From assembly GCA_902386555.1 (NCBI GenBank), contig CABMJJ010000009.1, forward strand, positions 89,680 to 153,679: 64,000 nucleotides of DNA, read 5' to 3'. Position 1 is the first letter of the stretch, and each line of letters begins with the position of its first letter. Made by a program: the position numbers and the translations under genes. Below are positions 1 to 8,401 of the stretch, one piece after another. The notes under the pieces were generated by a model. It had not been told where the DNA came from and did no database searches. It saw only the letters and a list, made by a program, of their open reading frames with translations. This DNA is from Candidatus Bilamarchaeum dharawalense. Lineage in GTDB: Archaea; Micrarchaeota; Micrarchaeia; Anstonellales; Bilamarchaeaceae.

Positions 1-897
1 CATGCTGGCTTTGACCAAATGTATAGCCAAGAAGATATTTTCCGAAATGCAGATTTCAGCGATATTCAGGATATGTTCGGAAGTTTTGGATTTGGAGATC
101 CTTTTGGTGGTTTCGGATCCATGTTTGGAGGGGGCAGAAGAAGACGGGAACACGGTGCCAACCTTGAAACCGGAATAGAGATATCATTGGAGGAAGCAGC
201 AAAGGGAGTAAAAAAGGACATTGATTACAGCAGAAGTAAGGCCTGTTCAAGATGTAGCGGAAGTGGAAGTGAACCGGGAAGTAGTAAAAAAACTTGCAGT
301 GTTTGTCAGGGTAAAGGCCAGGTCCAGCAAACACGACGAGTGGGACCCATGGCATTTTACACAGTAACAACCTGCAACAAATGTCGTGGAGAGGGAAGCT
401 CGGTTGAAAAACCATGCAAGGATTGTGGTGGCTCTGGTAAGGTTGGTTCGGCAGAACATATCAAAGTTAATATTCCAGCAGGAATTCATAGTGGAATGAG
501 CCTGAGATTGGATGATCTTGGGGAATATGGACGAGATGGCCCGGGAGATCTTTTTGTCAAGGTTTATGTAAAAGAACATGACAAATTTGAACGCAAGGAA
601 GATGACCTTTTTATTGAAATTCCAATAGGTTTTAGCAAGGCAGCCATCGGCGGATTAGTAGAAGTACCAACCCTATTTGGGAAGGCAGAATTAACCATAC
701 CAGCCGGAACCCAATCGCACACAATTTTTAGATTAAGAAATGAGGGGATGCCAAGATTGGGACGTAATGGAAAGGGAGATGAATTGGTTCGAGTTCTCAT
801 TGATGTTCCTAAAAAATTGTCAAAAAAACAAAAGGAATTGCTTGCACAATTCGATGAAGAAAGTAGGAAAGAGAGTAAATTTTTAGGAATTCTATAA
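1..897 (+). CDS. dnaJ: Chaperone DnaJ (Hsp40), N-terminus cut off by window edge
   Basis: This is the co-chaperone that delivers unfolded substrates to DnaK and stimulates its ATPase. The reading frame is open from base 1, so the N-terminal J domain lies outside the window. What remains starts in the Gly/Phe-rich linker. Four zinc-finger repeats follow (CSRCSGSG, CSVCQGKG, CNKCRGEG, CKDCGGSG), which is the complete set of a type I DnaJ. The C-terminal substrate-binding beta domains come next, with the typical GDLFVKVYV and FRLRNEGMP segments. dnaK would be expected upstream, outside the window. Family assignment is secure. Confidence 0.97.
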   Translation, partial: HAGFDQMYSQEDIFRNADFSDIQDMFGSFGFGDPFGGFGSMFGGGRRRREHGANLETGIEISLEEAAKGVKKDIDYSRSKACSRCSGSGSEPGSSKKTCSVCQGKGQVQQTRRVGPMAFYTVTTCNKCRGEGSSVEKPCKDCGGSGKVGSAEHIKVNIPAGIHSGMSLRLDDLGEYGRDGPGDLFVKVYVKEHDKFERKEDDLFIEIPIGFSKAAIGGLVEVPTLFGKAELTIPAGTQSHTIFRLRNEGMPRLGRNGKGDELVRVLIDVPKKLSKKQKELLAQFDEESRKESKFLGIL

Positions 898-947
898 TTT
901 CAAATAATGTCTGGGATTTAAATAACGTTTCACACAAAATACTGGTT

Positions 948-1886
948 ATGGCAACAGTATTAAGATACTCACCAGACGAACTCAAAACCATAAGAGAGTA
1001 CTTTGGTGGCAAACGACCAGTAAAAATGCCTGATCAGGCGCTTGCAGAGAGCATAAGAAGGGAAAATCCTGGCCTGGTCCCGTTTTTAAGAATGTCTGAC
1101 GAGAAAGACCTTTTTGCCAAATTACAAAGCGATCCCAGAATCAGAAAATTCTCATTTGTTATGTTCTTTCCTGTATTGGAAGGACATCTTGATTCAGATT
1201 TAAGGGAAGTGACAATAAGCATTGGACCAACCAGAACCCGAGGTTTTGCAGCAAGGATTTTGGTTGATGACAGGGATATGATAATTAAACCAATACAAAG
1301 TCCAGACGAACCAAAAATTGCGAAATTTGCAGGAGAACAGGGAATTGGTCCATTACAATATGAAACCATAGAACATTTTCTAACTGAAGAATTCCTACCT
1401 GGTAGTCCCTTTTCACAAATTTCTTCCAACATGAATGACGTTGCTGCCAGGGTAATTGGCTCACGGGTAGCAGATATTCTTACTATTTTACATAAAGCCG
1501 GAATTGTATTTAATGACGTTATCCTAGACGATGATATGGGTGGCAGTCATTTGTTGATAGACCCAGCTAACGGGATAAAACTTATTGATTTTGGTGTTTC
1601 CCTTGATTTGACTGCTTTCCCGAATTTAACCGATGAACAGGTTTACCGAGTTCTGCTTACCATGCCAGGAATAGGGGCGCTTATTCAATCTGGCATGATT
1701 GGAGATACTGCCTTGGAAGTTGAGATAGCTAGAATGAAAGAAGAAATAGGAATCAAACCCATACGAGAGCTTTTATTTACTGACGTTAGATTTGTACATG
1801 AAGGTGTGGGTATTACAAGCATGAAAAATAATATGGCAGCCCAGGCAATCTGGCGAGCTTTCGAAGCAAAATACCATATGGAATAG
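948..1886 (+). CDS. Protein-kinase-fold protein (RIO/Bud32-like), substrate unknown
   Basis: This 312-residue protein has the core of an atypical small-molecule or protein kinase. There is a beta3-like lysine in MIIKPI (about residue 106), a catalytic-loop-like HKAGIVFNDVILDDD segment (about 183-197) and a DFG-type metal motif, KLIDFGVS (about 210-217). The N-terminal 80 residues match nothing I recognise. A TATA-like ATTTAAATAAC about 25-30 bases before the ATG suggests its own leaderless or short-leader mRNA. It follows dnaJ on the same strand. A RIO/Bud32-like or aminoglycoside-phosphotransferase-like role is possible, but the substrate cannot be deduced. Confidence 0.6.
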   Translation: MATVLRYSPDELKTIREYFGGKRPVKMPDQALAESIRRENPGLVPFLRMSDEKDLFAKLQSDPRIRKFSFVMFFPVLEGHLDSDLREVTISIGPTRTRGFAARILVDDRDMIIKPIQSPDEPKIAKFAGEQGIGPLQYETIEHFLTEEFLPGSPFSQISSNMNDVAARVIGSRVADILTILHKAGIVFNDVILDDDMGGSHLLIDPANGIKLIDFGVSLDLTAFPNLTDEQVYRVLLTMPGIGALIQSGMIGDTALEVEIARMKEEIGIKPIRELLFTDVRFVHEGVGITSMKNNMAAQAIWRAFEAKYHME

Positions 1887-1889
1887 GAA

Positions 1890-1994
1890 TTATTTTTTCC
1901 TAGATTTTTTCTTTACTGGTTTCTTTTTTGCTACTTTCTTCTTTGGTTCAACACATTCACAATCACAGCAACAGCCCTTAGTAGATTTTTTCAT
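1890..1994 (-). CDS. 34-residue Cys-cluster, Lys-rich mini-protein
   Basis: A short ORF on the minus strand begins 24 bases after the Dim1 stop. It encodes a peptide with a CCCDCEC cluster at residues 8-14, followed by a tail made almost only of Lys, Pro, Val, Ala, Ser and Arg. Five cysteines within seven residues could bind a metal, and the basic tail could bind nucleic acid or the ribosome. Both are inferences. Composition and position downstream of ksgA on the same strand argue for a real gene. No Shine-Dalgarno sequence stands out. I do not recognise a family. Confidence 0.5.
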   Translation of the reverse strand: MKKSTKGCCCDCECVEPKKKVAKKKPVKKKSRKK

Positions 1995-2018
1995 GATTGG
2001 AACAGTACACCAAAAAAT

Positions 2019-2771
2019 TTAAACCTTATCTAAAATTTTTGCAATTTCAAGGCATTCTTCTTTTGTTAATGCTTTTGGTCTTTGCTTTAGAAAAGCTCCG
2101 AGCTTTTCGATTTCCTCTTTGGTGAACATTTTCGAATCCATCAATGCATTTCGAACAGTTTTGTTTTTATGTTGGAAAAGCCAACGGATGACATTCTCCT
2201 GTTTTTGGTTGAGACTCATGCCTGTTGGTCTGAGGACAATTATTGCAGAATCAACTATAGGCATTGGTCTGAAAAGATGACGAAGAACCGTGCGTTCGAG
2301 TTTTATATCAAAAGCAAGCTGTGATGTCACACTAAGACGACCATAGTTCCCATCGCCGGATTTGGCCACCATTTTTTCTGCGAATTCCTTCTGCACCATC
2401 AAAATTGCTTTTTCGATTTTTTGTTTTGCCAGTTTGAAAACAATGTCAGATGAAATATAGTAGGGGATGTTACCAATAACAATATCGCATCCTGGAAATT
2501 CCAATTCGAGAAAATCTGCTTCGACAATTTCAACATTTTCTTTGCTAAATTTCTCCCGAAGTATAGCAGCGAATTTTGGATCCAGTTCCACTGCAATTAT
2601 TTTTTTTGGCTTTTCGGCTAGTAAACAAGAGGTTAGACGACCGTCTCCGGGTCCAATTTCCAATATTGTTTTTCCAGAAACTTGGGCCAATTTTGCTTCC
2701 AGCTTGAGAATATTTTGGTCTTCAAGAAAACATTGTCCAAGTTTTTTGTTTCGGTCAGAGGATAATTTCAT
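2019..2771 (-). CDS. ksgA: 16S rRNA A1518/A1519-type dimethyltransferase Dim1/KsgA
   Basis: The enzyme dimethylates two adjacent adenosines near the 3' end of small-subunit rRNA, using S-adenosylmethionine, late in ribosome assembly. The GQCFLEDQ start, the SAM motif I LEIGPGDGRLT and the N6-adenine methyltransferase motif NIPYYISS are all present. The C-terminal helical domain is typical and the length of 250 residues fits. I chose the ATG at 2771 because an AAGGT ribosome-binding site precedes it. A TTG five codons upstream would also work. It overlaps the end of the DUF357 gene by 17 bases, so the two are probably translationally coupled. Confidence 0.95.
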   Translation of the reverse strand: MKLSSDRNKKLGQCFLEDQNILKLEAKLAQVSGKTILEIGPGDGRLTSCLLAEKPKKIIAVELDPKFAAILREKFSKENVEIVEADFLELEFPGCDIVIGNIPYYISSDIVFKLAKQKIEKAILMVQKEFAEKMVAKSGDGNYGRLSVTSQLAFDIKLERTVLRHLFRPMPIVDSAIIVLRPTGMSLNQKQENVIRWLFQHKNKTVRNALMDSKMFTKEEIEKLGAFLKQRPKALTKEECLEIAKILDKV

Positions 2772-3003
2772 CTTTCTTACCTTCAATCACAAGAACCGCA
2801 TCAATGAACCCATAGGCATAGTTGGCTGCACCAAATGAGGTAAAATAATCGCCTTTTTCGAAAAAATGTTTGGCATCTGCACCATAGTTTTCAACATACT
2901 CCATAACTTTTGGATATTTTTTATCTAGCTTTAGTTTCTTGAATGTGACAACTATTCGATCAAGTTTGTCAATGTCTTTTTTAGCGCGTTCTTCGGAATT
3001 CAT
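2755..3003 (-). CDS. DUF357 family small helical protein
   Basis: This 82-residue protein fits the archaeal DUF357 family, which is helical and often encoded next to the Dim1/KsgA gene. The conserved core is visible as YGADAKHFFEKGDYFTSF, followed by the ANYAYGFIDA helix. It lies between the nitroreductase gene (4-base overlap) and ksgA, so the three genes form one minus-strand operon. The family has no established function. Its steady association with ksgA suggests a link to ribosome maturation, but that is only inference. Confidence 0.85.
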   Translation of the reverse strand: MNSEERAKKDIDKLDRIVVTFKKLKLDKKYPKVMEYVENYGADAKHFFEKGDYFTSFGAANYAYGFIDAVLVIEGKKDEIIL

Positions 3004-3515
3004 ATTTCTTTCACCATATCTTTGATTGGACGACGAGTAGTTGACTTTATTGGTCCGTTTGGATAACCAATTGCAAGAATTGCAACTGGAACCTGGTACC
3101 CCATAAGATGAAGAATACGCGAGACTTCAAGTGGATCAAATGCACCCACCCACACTGAGGATACGCCTTCGGCAGTGGCTGCAAGTTGAGCATAGGTTGC
3201 AGCAATGGTTGCATCTTGAACAGAGTAAAGTTCAAAGCCACGGGCACCATATTTTGATTCGGAAATCATATGGTCAGCAACAAAAACTAAAACCAAGGGG
3301 ACATTTACGATGAATTCTTGGTAATCCGTAGCCGGAAGTAATGCTTCCCTGGTTTCCTGTGAATGGACCAGATAAATTTTGTAGGCCTGGAGATTACCAG
3401 CCGATGGGGCTCGCATTGCCGCATTGATTATATTCTTTATTTTGATGGCTTCCACTGGCTTATCTGAAAAATCACGAACAGAATGTCTTTTTTGAACAAC
3501 ATCGTAGAATTCCAT
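3000..3515 (-). CDS. Nitroreductase-family FMN flavoprotein
   Basis: This 171-residue protein belongs to the FMN-dependent nitroreductase superfamily. The KRHSVRDFSDKPVE opening and RAPSAGNLQAY provide FMN-phosphate contacts, and the ATYAQLAATAEGVSSVWVG helix and C-terminal IGYPN segment complete the fold. Such proteins are NAD(P)H-dependent reductases of quinones, nitro groups or flavins. The real substrate cannot be read from sequence. It is the first gene of the nitroreductase-DUF357-ksgA operon and overlaps the next gene by ATGA. Confidence 0.9.
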   Translation of the reverse strand: MEFYDVVQKRHSVRDFSDKPVEAIKIKNIINAAMRAPSAGNLQAYKIYLVHSQETREALLPATDYQEFIVNVPLVLVFVADHMISESKYGARGFELYSVQDATIAATYAQLAATAEGVSSVWVGAFDPLEVSRILHLMGYQVPVAILAIGYPNGPIKSTTRRPIKDMVKEI

Positions 3516-3567
3516 GAAAATGATTAGAGAGCATGAATTTAAAATAAAAGGAGATTGAAAATATGAG

Positions 3568-3683
3568 TGTCAGCAGCAGTGCAATTTCCCGCCCGGAGGG
3601 CAGTACTCATATCACCGTGAAGGGGCTTAACTTCTGAGTTCGAAACGGGATCAGGTGTTTCCCCCTACCTATGACCGCTGACA
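3568..3683 (-). rRNA. rrf: 5S ribosomal RNA
   Basis: Read on the minus strand, the region begins TGTCAGCGGTC and ends GCTGCTGACA. These close helix I, with TGTCAGC pairing to GCTGACA. Inside lie the conserved GGGGGAAACACC, CCCGTTTCGAACTCAG and GAAGTTAAGCCCC blocks of 5S rRNA. The length of 116 bases fits. A TATA-like TTTAAAAAG at about 3705-3714 lies roughly 26 bases before the first transcribed base, so the gene seems to have its own promoter. No 16S or 23S gene is next to it, so it stands alone. Confidence 0.95.
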
Positions 3684-3704
3684 AGAGGATATATGCTCTT
3701 ACCT

Positions 3705-3714
3705 CTTTTTAAAC
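3705..3714 (-). promoter_or_regulatory. TATA box of the 5S rRNA gene
   Basis: On the minus strand this reads GTTTAAAAAG, about 26 bases upstream of the first base of the 5S gene. That is the standard archaeal TATA spacing. It supports independent transcription of the isolated 5S gene. Confidence 0.6.
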
Positions 3715-3762
3715 ATTACTATAGACTTTCTATCATATATTTTTGTCAGTATAGGTGAAAAA

Positions 3763-4701
3763 ATGGGCTTTGATTTTATAGGTAACAGCTTCAACGAGTC
3801 AATTAACTTGCTAAAATCCGATTTTTCAGATATTTTCAAAGGATTTTTTATCATACAGTTTTTGGCATTGGTAGTTCTTGTTTTGGGTTTTGGATTAGCA
3901 ATAGCTCCCTATTTCCTACTCTTGCCAGCTGGAACGAGTTTGGGTGCAGGAGGAGTGCTTGGCCTTGGCTTGATATTCATTGTTGTTAGCATAATTGTAA
4001 TTATACTTGCAGTAATTTTCAGCAAAGTAATAGCATCTAGTTCGTATAATCTGGTAGATAGTAAATACAAAAAAGAACCGTTTGGTATGATAGGACAGAT
4101 TGGAGCAAATATTGTGCCCTACGTTTTCTATTTTATTGTAAACCTAGTGATCACACTGATAATATTGGGTCCATTCTATGCAGTATACTTTTTCATAAGT
4201 ACAGGAAGTGAACTAGCAGCATCTGATTCAAGCGGAGCAGGACTTGGAATGTATATGGCTGGAACTTTGATCGGGTTGGTATTACGAGGAATAATAACAA
4301 TTATAGCCTCAATACTCGGGCTATTCATCCAATTTGCAATTTTTGAAGTCATAGTAGCAAGAAAAGGAGTAATAGAGAGTTTTAAGCGCAGCTTTGATCT
4401 TGTAAAAGCCAATCTGCTTGAAACCGTATTATTCTCATTTGTACTTTCGTTGATTAGTTCGGTTATAATATTCGTAGTTTTGGTTATTGTAGTGATTGTG
4501 GCGATTATAATGGCCGTGGTATTTGGATTGGGTGCTGCGATGTTGTCAGCATCATTGGGAGCAGCATATGGTGTGCTCGTCCTAATTGTTCTAGCCATTG
4601 CCGGCGTCATAGCACTGATGATTCTAGCAGCACTTACGGCATTGCAGGATATTATCGAAATACCTGCTCAATATAGTTATTGGAAACAGATAAGCAAGTG
4701 A
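3763..4701 (+). CDS. Polytopic membrane protein of unknown function
   Basis: This 312-residue protein has about six hydrophobic helices separated by short loops. Two very long hydrophobic stretches lie near residues 25-90 and 220-300. The cytosolic-looking segment GVIESFKRSFDLVKANLLET resembles a motif common in archaeal DUF4013/DUF7544-like membrane proteins, but I cannot assign a family firmly. An AGGTGA ribosome-binding site precedes the ATG. The LysRS gene follows after four bases, so the two may be co-transcribed. Confidence 0.75.
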   Translation: MGFDFIGNSFNESINLLKSDFSDIFKGFFIIQFLALVVLVLGFGLAIAPYFLLLPAGTSLGAGGVLGLGLIFIVVSIIVIILAVIFSKVIASSSYNLVDSKYKKEPFGMIGQIGANIVPYVFYFIVNLVITLIILGPFYAVYFFISTGSELAASDSSGAGLGMYMAGTLIGLVLRGIITIIASILGLFIQFAIFEVIVARKGVIESFKRSFDLVKANLLETVLFSFVLSLISSVIIFVVLVIVVIVAIIMAVVFGLGAAMLSASLGAAYGVLVLIVLAIAGVIALMILAALTALQDIIEIPAQYSYWKQISK

Positions 4702-4705
4702 TGAA

Positions 4706-6223
4706 ATGTCAGAAAAACACATGCATTGGTCAGAATGGCTGGCCGAAAAAGTTATTCAGGAAAAAAAGGAACCATACGTAATCAGCGGTGGGATGACCAC
4801 TTCAGGTCCAGCTCACCTGGGCACACTTTGTGAATTTTTGTTTCCTTCAGTTATAAAGAAGGCAATTGAGAATAGAGGCAAAGAATGTAAATTTTATTTC
4901 GTGGCAGATATACTTGATGCCTTTGATGGAGTACCGGTGGAGATGGAAAGGTATTCGAAAGAACTTGGTCCCCATCTTGGAAAGCCACTTTGTAATGTTC
5001 CAGATCCAACTGGCCAGAGTAGAAGTTTTGGCGATCATTATCTTGATGAGGCTCGGGCTTTGATGGTGAAATTCGAAGTCCAACCTGAGATTATTAGGGT
5101 AAACGAATACTATGAACAAGGGAAATTCGATGAACACGCCAGGTTCTACCTTAAACATGACCAGGAATGCAGAAAAATAATAGAGGAAACCAGTGGTAAA
5201 GAAGAGAAAAAAGACTGGTCACCCATAATGCCCATTTGTGAAAAATGTGGCAGAATTGCAACCACCAGAGTCATTTCCCATGATGGGGAGACCTATGAGT
5301 ATGCCTGTGACAAGGATGTGAAATACACAAAAGGCTGCGGCCATGGTGGAAAAAACAAAATTGCAGATCACAGGTATAAAATTGTCTGGAGGCTGCACTG
5401 GCCAGCTTGGAAACAGGTATTCGGAACAACAATAGAAGGTGCAGGAATTGACCATCACACCAAAGGTGGATCGGAGGATACGTGTAAAGCCATTACCCTT
5501 GGTTTGATGAACAGGGAGTATCACATCCCATATAGATATGGGTTTATCCTATTTCAAGGAAAAAAGTATTCCAAATCAAAGGGAACTGGCATGGGCGTAC
5601 GGCAGATGGTGGTGCTTATTCCAGTTGAAATCATAAAATATATGCTTTTGAGACCGGATTTGGAAGAGAATATAGATATTGACCCAACCAGTCAAAATTT
5701 ACTTAGAACAATTGATGATTTCCAGGAAGCTGGAAAGTTAATTTTAACAGAAGATATGAGTAGAGCGGACAGAAAACGATTAATTGCCCACAATATGAGC
5801 ACCGATAAACCAAAATGGGCAGTACCATTTTTGGATGTCCTATTATATTACCAGATTTATCAGGATTGGAATGAAGTTGGCAGATTGACCAAAGACCCAG
5901 AGGGAGCGAATTACCTGAAGCAATATGTGGAAGCCTGGATCGCCCAGGAGTTCATACCCGAGGAATATAAATTCAAATATCAGCCAAATACTAAACCAGC
6001 AACTGAAAATGTAACAAAATTCCTTGCTAGCTTGAAAAGTGGTATGGATGCATTGGCAATCCACAATGGAGTTTTCGAATTTGCAAAGGCAAATGCAATC
6101 GAACCAAAACAGATGTTTGCTGAGCTATACGATGCGCTTATTTCAAAACCAAAGGGTCCACGAATAGGAAAACTAATAGATGCACTTGGAGTGGACCGAG
6201 TTAAGAAAGATTTTGGAGTCTAA
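4706..6223 (+). CDS. lysS: Class I lysyl-tRNA synthetase
   Basis: This enzyme charges tRNA-Lys. It is the class I type found in most archaea and a few bacteria. The HIGH-like signature is in TTSGPAHLGTL (about residues 31-41) and the KMSKS-like signature is KYSKSKG (about 288-294). A cysteine-rich zinc-like insertion (CEKCG ... CDKD ... CGHGG, about 174-213) lies between them, as usual. The length of 505 residues is normal. tsaC follows after three bases, so two genes for tRNA function share an operon. Confidence 0.97.
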   Translation: MSEKHMHWSEWLAEKVIQEKKEPYVISGGMTTSGPAHLGTLCEFLFPSVIKKAIENRGKECKFYFVADILDAFDGVPVEMERYSKELGPHLGKPLCNVPDPTGQSRSFGDHYLDEARALMVKFEVQPEIIRVNEYYEQGKFDEHARFYLKHDQECRKIIEETSGKEEKKDWSPIMPICEKCGRIATTRVISHDGETYEYACDKDVKYTKGCGHGGKNKIADHRYKIVWRLHWPAWKQVFGTTIEGAGIDHHTKGGSEDTCKAITLGLMNREYHIPYRYGFILFQGKKYSKSKGTGMGVRQMVVLIPVEIIKYMLLRPDLEENIDIDPTSQNLLRTIDDFQEAGKLILTEDMSRADRKRLIAHNMSTDKPKWAVPFLDVLLYYQIYQDWNEVGRLTKDPEGANYLKQYVEAWIAQEFIPEEYKFKYQPNTKPATENVTKFLASLKSGMDALAIHNGVFEFAKANAIEPKQMFAELYDALISKPKGPRIGKLIDALGVDRVKKDFGV

Positions 6224-6226
6224 ACC

Positions 6227-6787
6227 ATGGTCCTTATTTTAGATGAGAAAACTGCAATGGCGATAGAAGAAGCGATGCGCGTGCTTCAGGAGGGGGGAGT
6301 GTTGATTTACCCAACTGACACGCTCTATGGTATTGGAGGGGATGCTACTTCAGAAAAAACAGTGAAACGAATCCATAGAATAAAAAAAACCGATGAAAAA
6401 AAACCATTGTCTGTGATGATGGCAAGTCTGGAAATGATAAAAGAGTATTGTGAAGTGGATTCTGAACAGGAAAAAACATTAACAAAAAAGCTTCCCGGTC
6501 CGTATACTTTCCTACTCAGAATAAAGAAAAAAATTCCTGCCAGCAATGAGGGAAAGCTTGGAGTTAGAATTCCTGATAATGAATTCTGCCAGTTTCTCAG
6601 TAAGAAATTTGGTAAACCAATTATTACAACCAGCGCCAATATCACAAAACAGGTACCACCGACTACAATCGAAGAGGTAGATAAACAAATTCTAGAAGAA
6701 GTGGATTTGGCAGTGGATGGTGGAAAAACAAAGTATAAAAAAGCGTCTGATATTACGGACCTGGTTGAAGGAAAGAAGATCAGATAA
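6227..6787 (+). CDS. tsaC: L-threonylcarbamoyladenylate synthase, YrdC/TsaC type
   Basis: The protein makes threonylcarbamoyl-AMP from Thr, bicarbonate and ATP, the first step of the universal tRNA modification t6A37. The YrdC signature is clear: LIYPTDTLYGIG, KRIHRIKKTDEKKPLSVMM and ITTSANIT. At 186 residues it has only the YrdC domain and lacks the extra C-terminal Sua5 domain. It directly follows lysS, whose product charges a t6A-containing tRNA. Confidence 0.94.
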   Translation: MVLILDEKTAMAIEEAMRVLQEGGVLIYPTDTLYGIGGDATSEKTVKRIHRIKKTDEKKPLSVMMASLEMIKEYCEVDSEQEKTLTKKLPGPYTFLLRIKKKIPASNEGKLGVRIPDNEFCQFLSKKFGKPIITTSANITKQVPPTTIEEVDKQILEEVDLAVDGGKTKYKKASDITDLVEGKKIR

Positions 6788-6839
6788 TTCACTCTGAATT
6801 TGATGGGTGGAGGTAAAAATTATAAATCTTCTAGACTTT

Positions 6840-7262
6840 ATGAAATTCATGAAAAAGATAATTATTCCAGGGATTGCTACTGGAATCCTAATGCTTATAT
6901 TTGGGATGATATTCTCCATGGCCTTCGGTGCCCTATTTCCTTCTGTGAACGCAGAATATCAGAGTGTTCTGTTCAGACCATGGACTGACCCACTGATGAT
7001 GCTATTTTTTGCCTACCCTTTTGTACTTGGCATGATTCTTGCCTGGGTCTGGAACCATGTGAAAGTACTTTTCAAAGAAAAAGATTTCATCAGAAGAGGA
7101 TTGAGATTTGGGGTGACTGCGTGGGTTGTATTTACAATCCCAGGAATGTTTGTTTCTTATACAACTTTCCCAATTTCGCTCCTCATGGTACTGTCCTGGA
7201 CATTAAGTGGATTGGTGTATACATTGTGCGCAGGATTGGTACTTGCCAAGTTGAACAACTAG
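6840..7262 (+). CDS. Small membrane protein with four helices, unknown
   Basis: The product has about four hydrophobic segments: IIIPGIATGILMLIFGMIFS, an LMMLFFAYPFVLGMILAW region, TAWVVFTIPGMF and LLMVLSWTLSGLVYTLCAG. No family is recognised. The open frame reaches back to a GTG at 6807, but a TATA-like TATAAATC at 6821-6828 lies inside that extension. The true start is therefore probably the ATG at 6840, or the one at 6849, which would suit a leaderless mRNA. The 3' end overlaps the convergent FEN-1 gene by four bases. Confidence 0.65.
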   Translation: MKFMKKIIIPGIATGILMLIFGMIFSMAFGALFPSVNAEYQSVLFRPWTDPLMMLFFAYPFVLGMILAWVWNHVKVLFKEKDFIRRGLRFGVTAWVVFTIPGMFVSYTTFPISLLMVLSWTLSGLVYTLCAGLVLAKLNN

Positions 7263-8296
7263 AACCATTGATCCAGTTTGCTTTGAGCTAAACGCTCATT
7301 CATTATTTTTTGAAGGCTGGCTAGAGTGTTTTCTACTCGATCTTTAGAAAAATCATGCTGATCGATAAGAAGTTTTGTGATTTTCTCACCATTCACCCCG
7401 GTCCATTTTAGGTTTTCAACCGGTACATAGGGGGGATCAAGGAAAAGATGAAGAACCTCTTCCACATCAACTTCGAATTGATAATCATACTTTTGTTTGA
7501 CATATGCGATTACTGAGTCCAGGGTTCTGTTTTCCTTTACGATTTTTAATGCGGTCTTTGGACCCACTCGTTTAACTCCGTCATTGAAATCAGTACCGAG
7601 AAGTATACCCAGCATGATAAGATTATCACGACCAAGATCAAGGGAAGCCAGGGTTTCTTTAAGTTCTATTAATTCTGGCTCGACGAGGATGTAGCGATTC
7701 TGTCTTGGAACTTTTCTTCTTCCAGTAATGGACAGATTACGAACAAGGGTGGTTGAACCAAATAGCAAAGCATCATAATCCTGCGAAGCAGTTGCATGGG
7801 CAAGACCTTTCTGAACCATCAACGAGGCCTGGGCTTCTCCATCCGATGGTGCCTGCACAAACGGGACACCCATACCCTGGAGAAGAAGTTTGGTTTCGTC
7901 CACCATCTCTTTTGTTAGTTTAGATGTTGCCTGGGCGTATTTCTTCGCATCATCGTATCTGCCCTGTTCCAATGCTTCTTTCCATTTCTCTTCTGCTTTT
8001 TTCTTGATTTCAGATCGTTGAGTCTGAACTTTGTGCTTAAGATCACTTGGCTTACCATCAAAAACATAGACTGGTTTTATTCCACTTTCAATGAGTTTGC
8101 AAGTGCGATAGAACATACCGGAAAGATGGGCGGTAATGTTGCCCTTATAATCCATCAAAGGCATGCCGTCTTCCTGACGAATGGATGCTAAAAATTGGTA
8201 GAGCATGTTGTAGGCGTCTATGGCAATGATTTTACCGGAAAGCGATTCTAGCGATATGGTATGTTTGATACTAAGATCGCCAAGATCAACACCCAT
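7259..8296 (-). CDS. fen: Flap endonuclease 1 (FEN-1)
   Basis: A structure-specific 5' nuclease that removes flaps during Okazaki-fragment maturation and repair. The N-terminal MGVDLGDL, the AIDAYNMLYQFL block, the DGEAQAS acidic motif, the DYDALLFG motif and the helix-hairpin-helix GTDFNDGVKRVGPKTALKI are all present. The last residues, QSKLDQWF, form a PCNA-interacting QxxLxxWF box. The ATG at 8296 matches the conserved MGVD start. A TTG one codon upstream is less likely. A palindromic leader and a 31-codon ORF precede it. Confidence 0.97.
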   Translation of the reverse strand: MGVDLGDLSIKHTISLESLSGKIIAIDAYNMLYQFLASIRQEDGMPLMDYKGNITAHLSGMFYRTCKLIESGIKPVYVFDGKPSDLKHKVQTQRSEIKKKAEEKWKEALEQGRYDDAKKYAQATSKLTKEMVDETKLLLQGMGVPFVQAPSDGEAQASLMVQKGLAHATASQDYDALLFGSTTLVRNLSITGRRKVPRQNRYILVEPELIELKETLASLDLGRDNLIMLGILLGTDFNDGVKRVGPKTALKIVKENRTLDSVIAYVKQKYDYQFEVDVEEVLHLFLDPPYVPVENLKWTGVNGEKITKLLIDQHDFSKDRVENTLASLQKIMNERLAQSKLDQWF

Positions 8297-8391
8297 CAAA
8301 ACCCTCTATGCTCCTCTTCTTGGGGTTTTGTATGTCCTTGAACGACGTTTCGTTCAAGACAGTCTCGAACGTTCGAGGACATCCCCATCAT
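8296..8391 (-). CDS. Possible 31-residue ORF in the fen leader
   Basis: A minus-strand ORF starts at tandem ATG codons just after the MBF1 gene. Its TGA overlaps the fen ATG (TGATG), so translation could be coupled. The peptide has no recognisable motif, and most of its length coincides with the nested palindromes at 8332-8382. It could equally be a chance reading of a structured leader. Confidence is low. Confidence 0.25.
   Translation of the reverse strand: MMGMSSNVRDCLERNVVQGHTKPQEEEHRGF
8332..8382 (-). repeat. Nested inverted repeats, possible three-way RNA junction
   Basis: Three perfect pairings occur within 51 bases. The outer pair is ATGTCC/GGACAT (8332-8337 with 8377-8382). One inner hairpin is CTTGAACGA, loop, TCGTTCAAG (8337-8358), and the other is the 14-base palindrome CTCGAACGTTCGAG (8364-8377). 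In RNA they could fold as a three-way junction in the transcript linking the MBF1 gene to fen. It may be a processing signal, a small RNA or a protein-binding site. Confidence 0.55.
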
Positions 8392-8401
8392 ATGAAACAC
8401 G

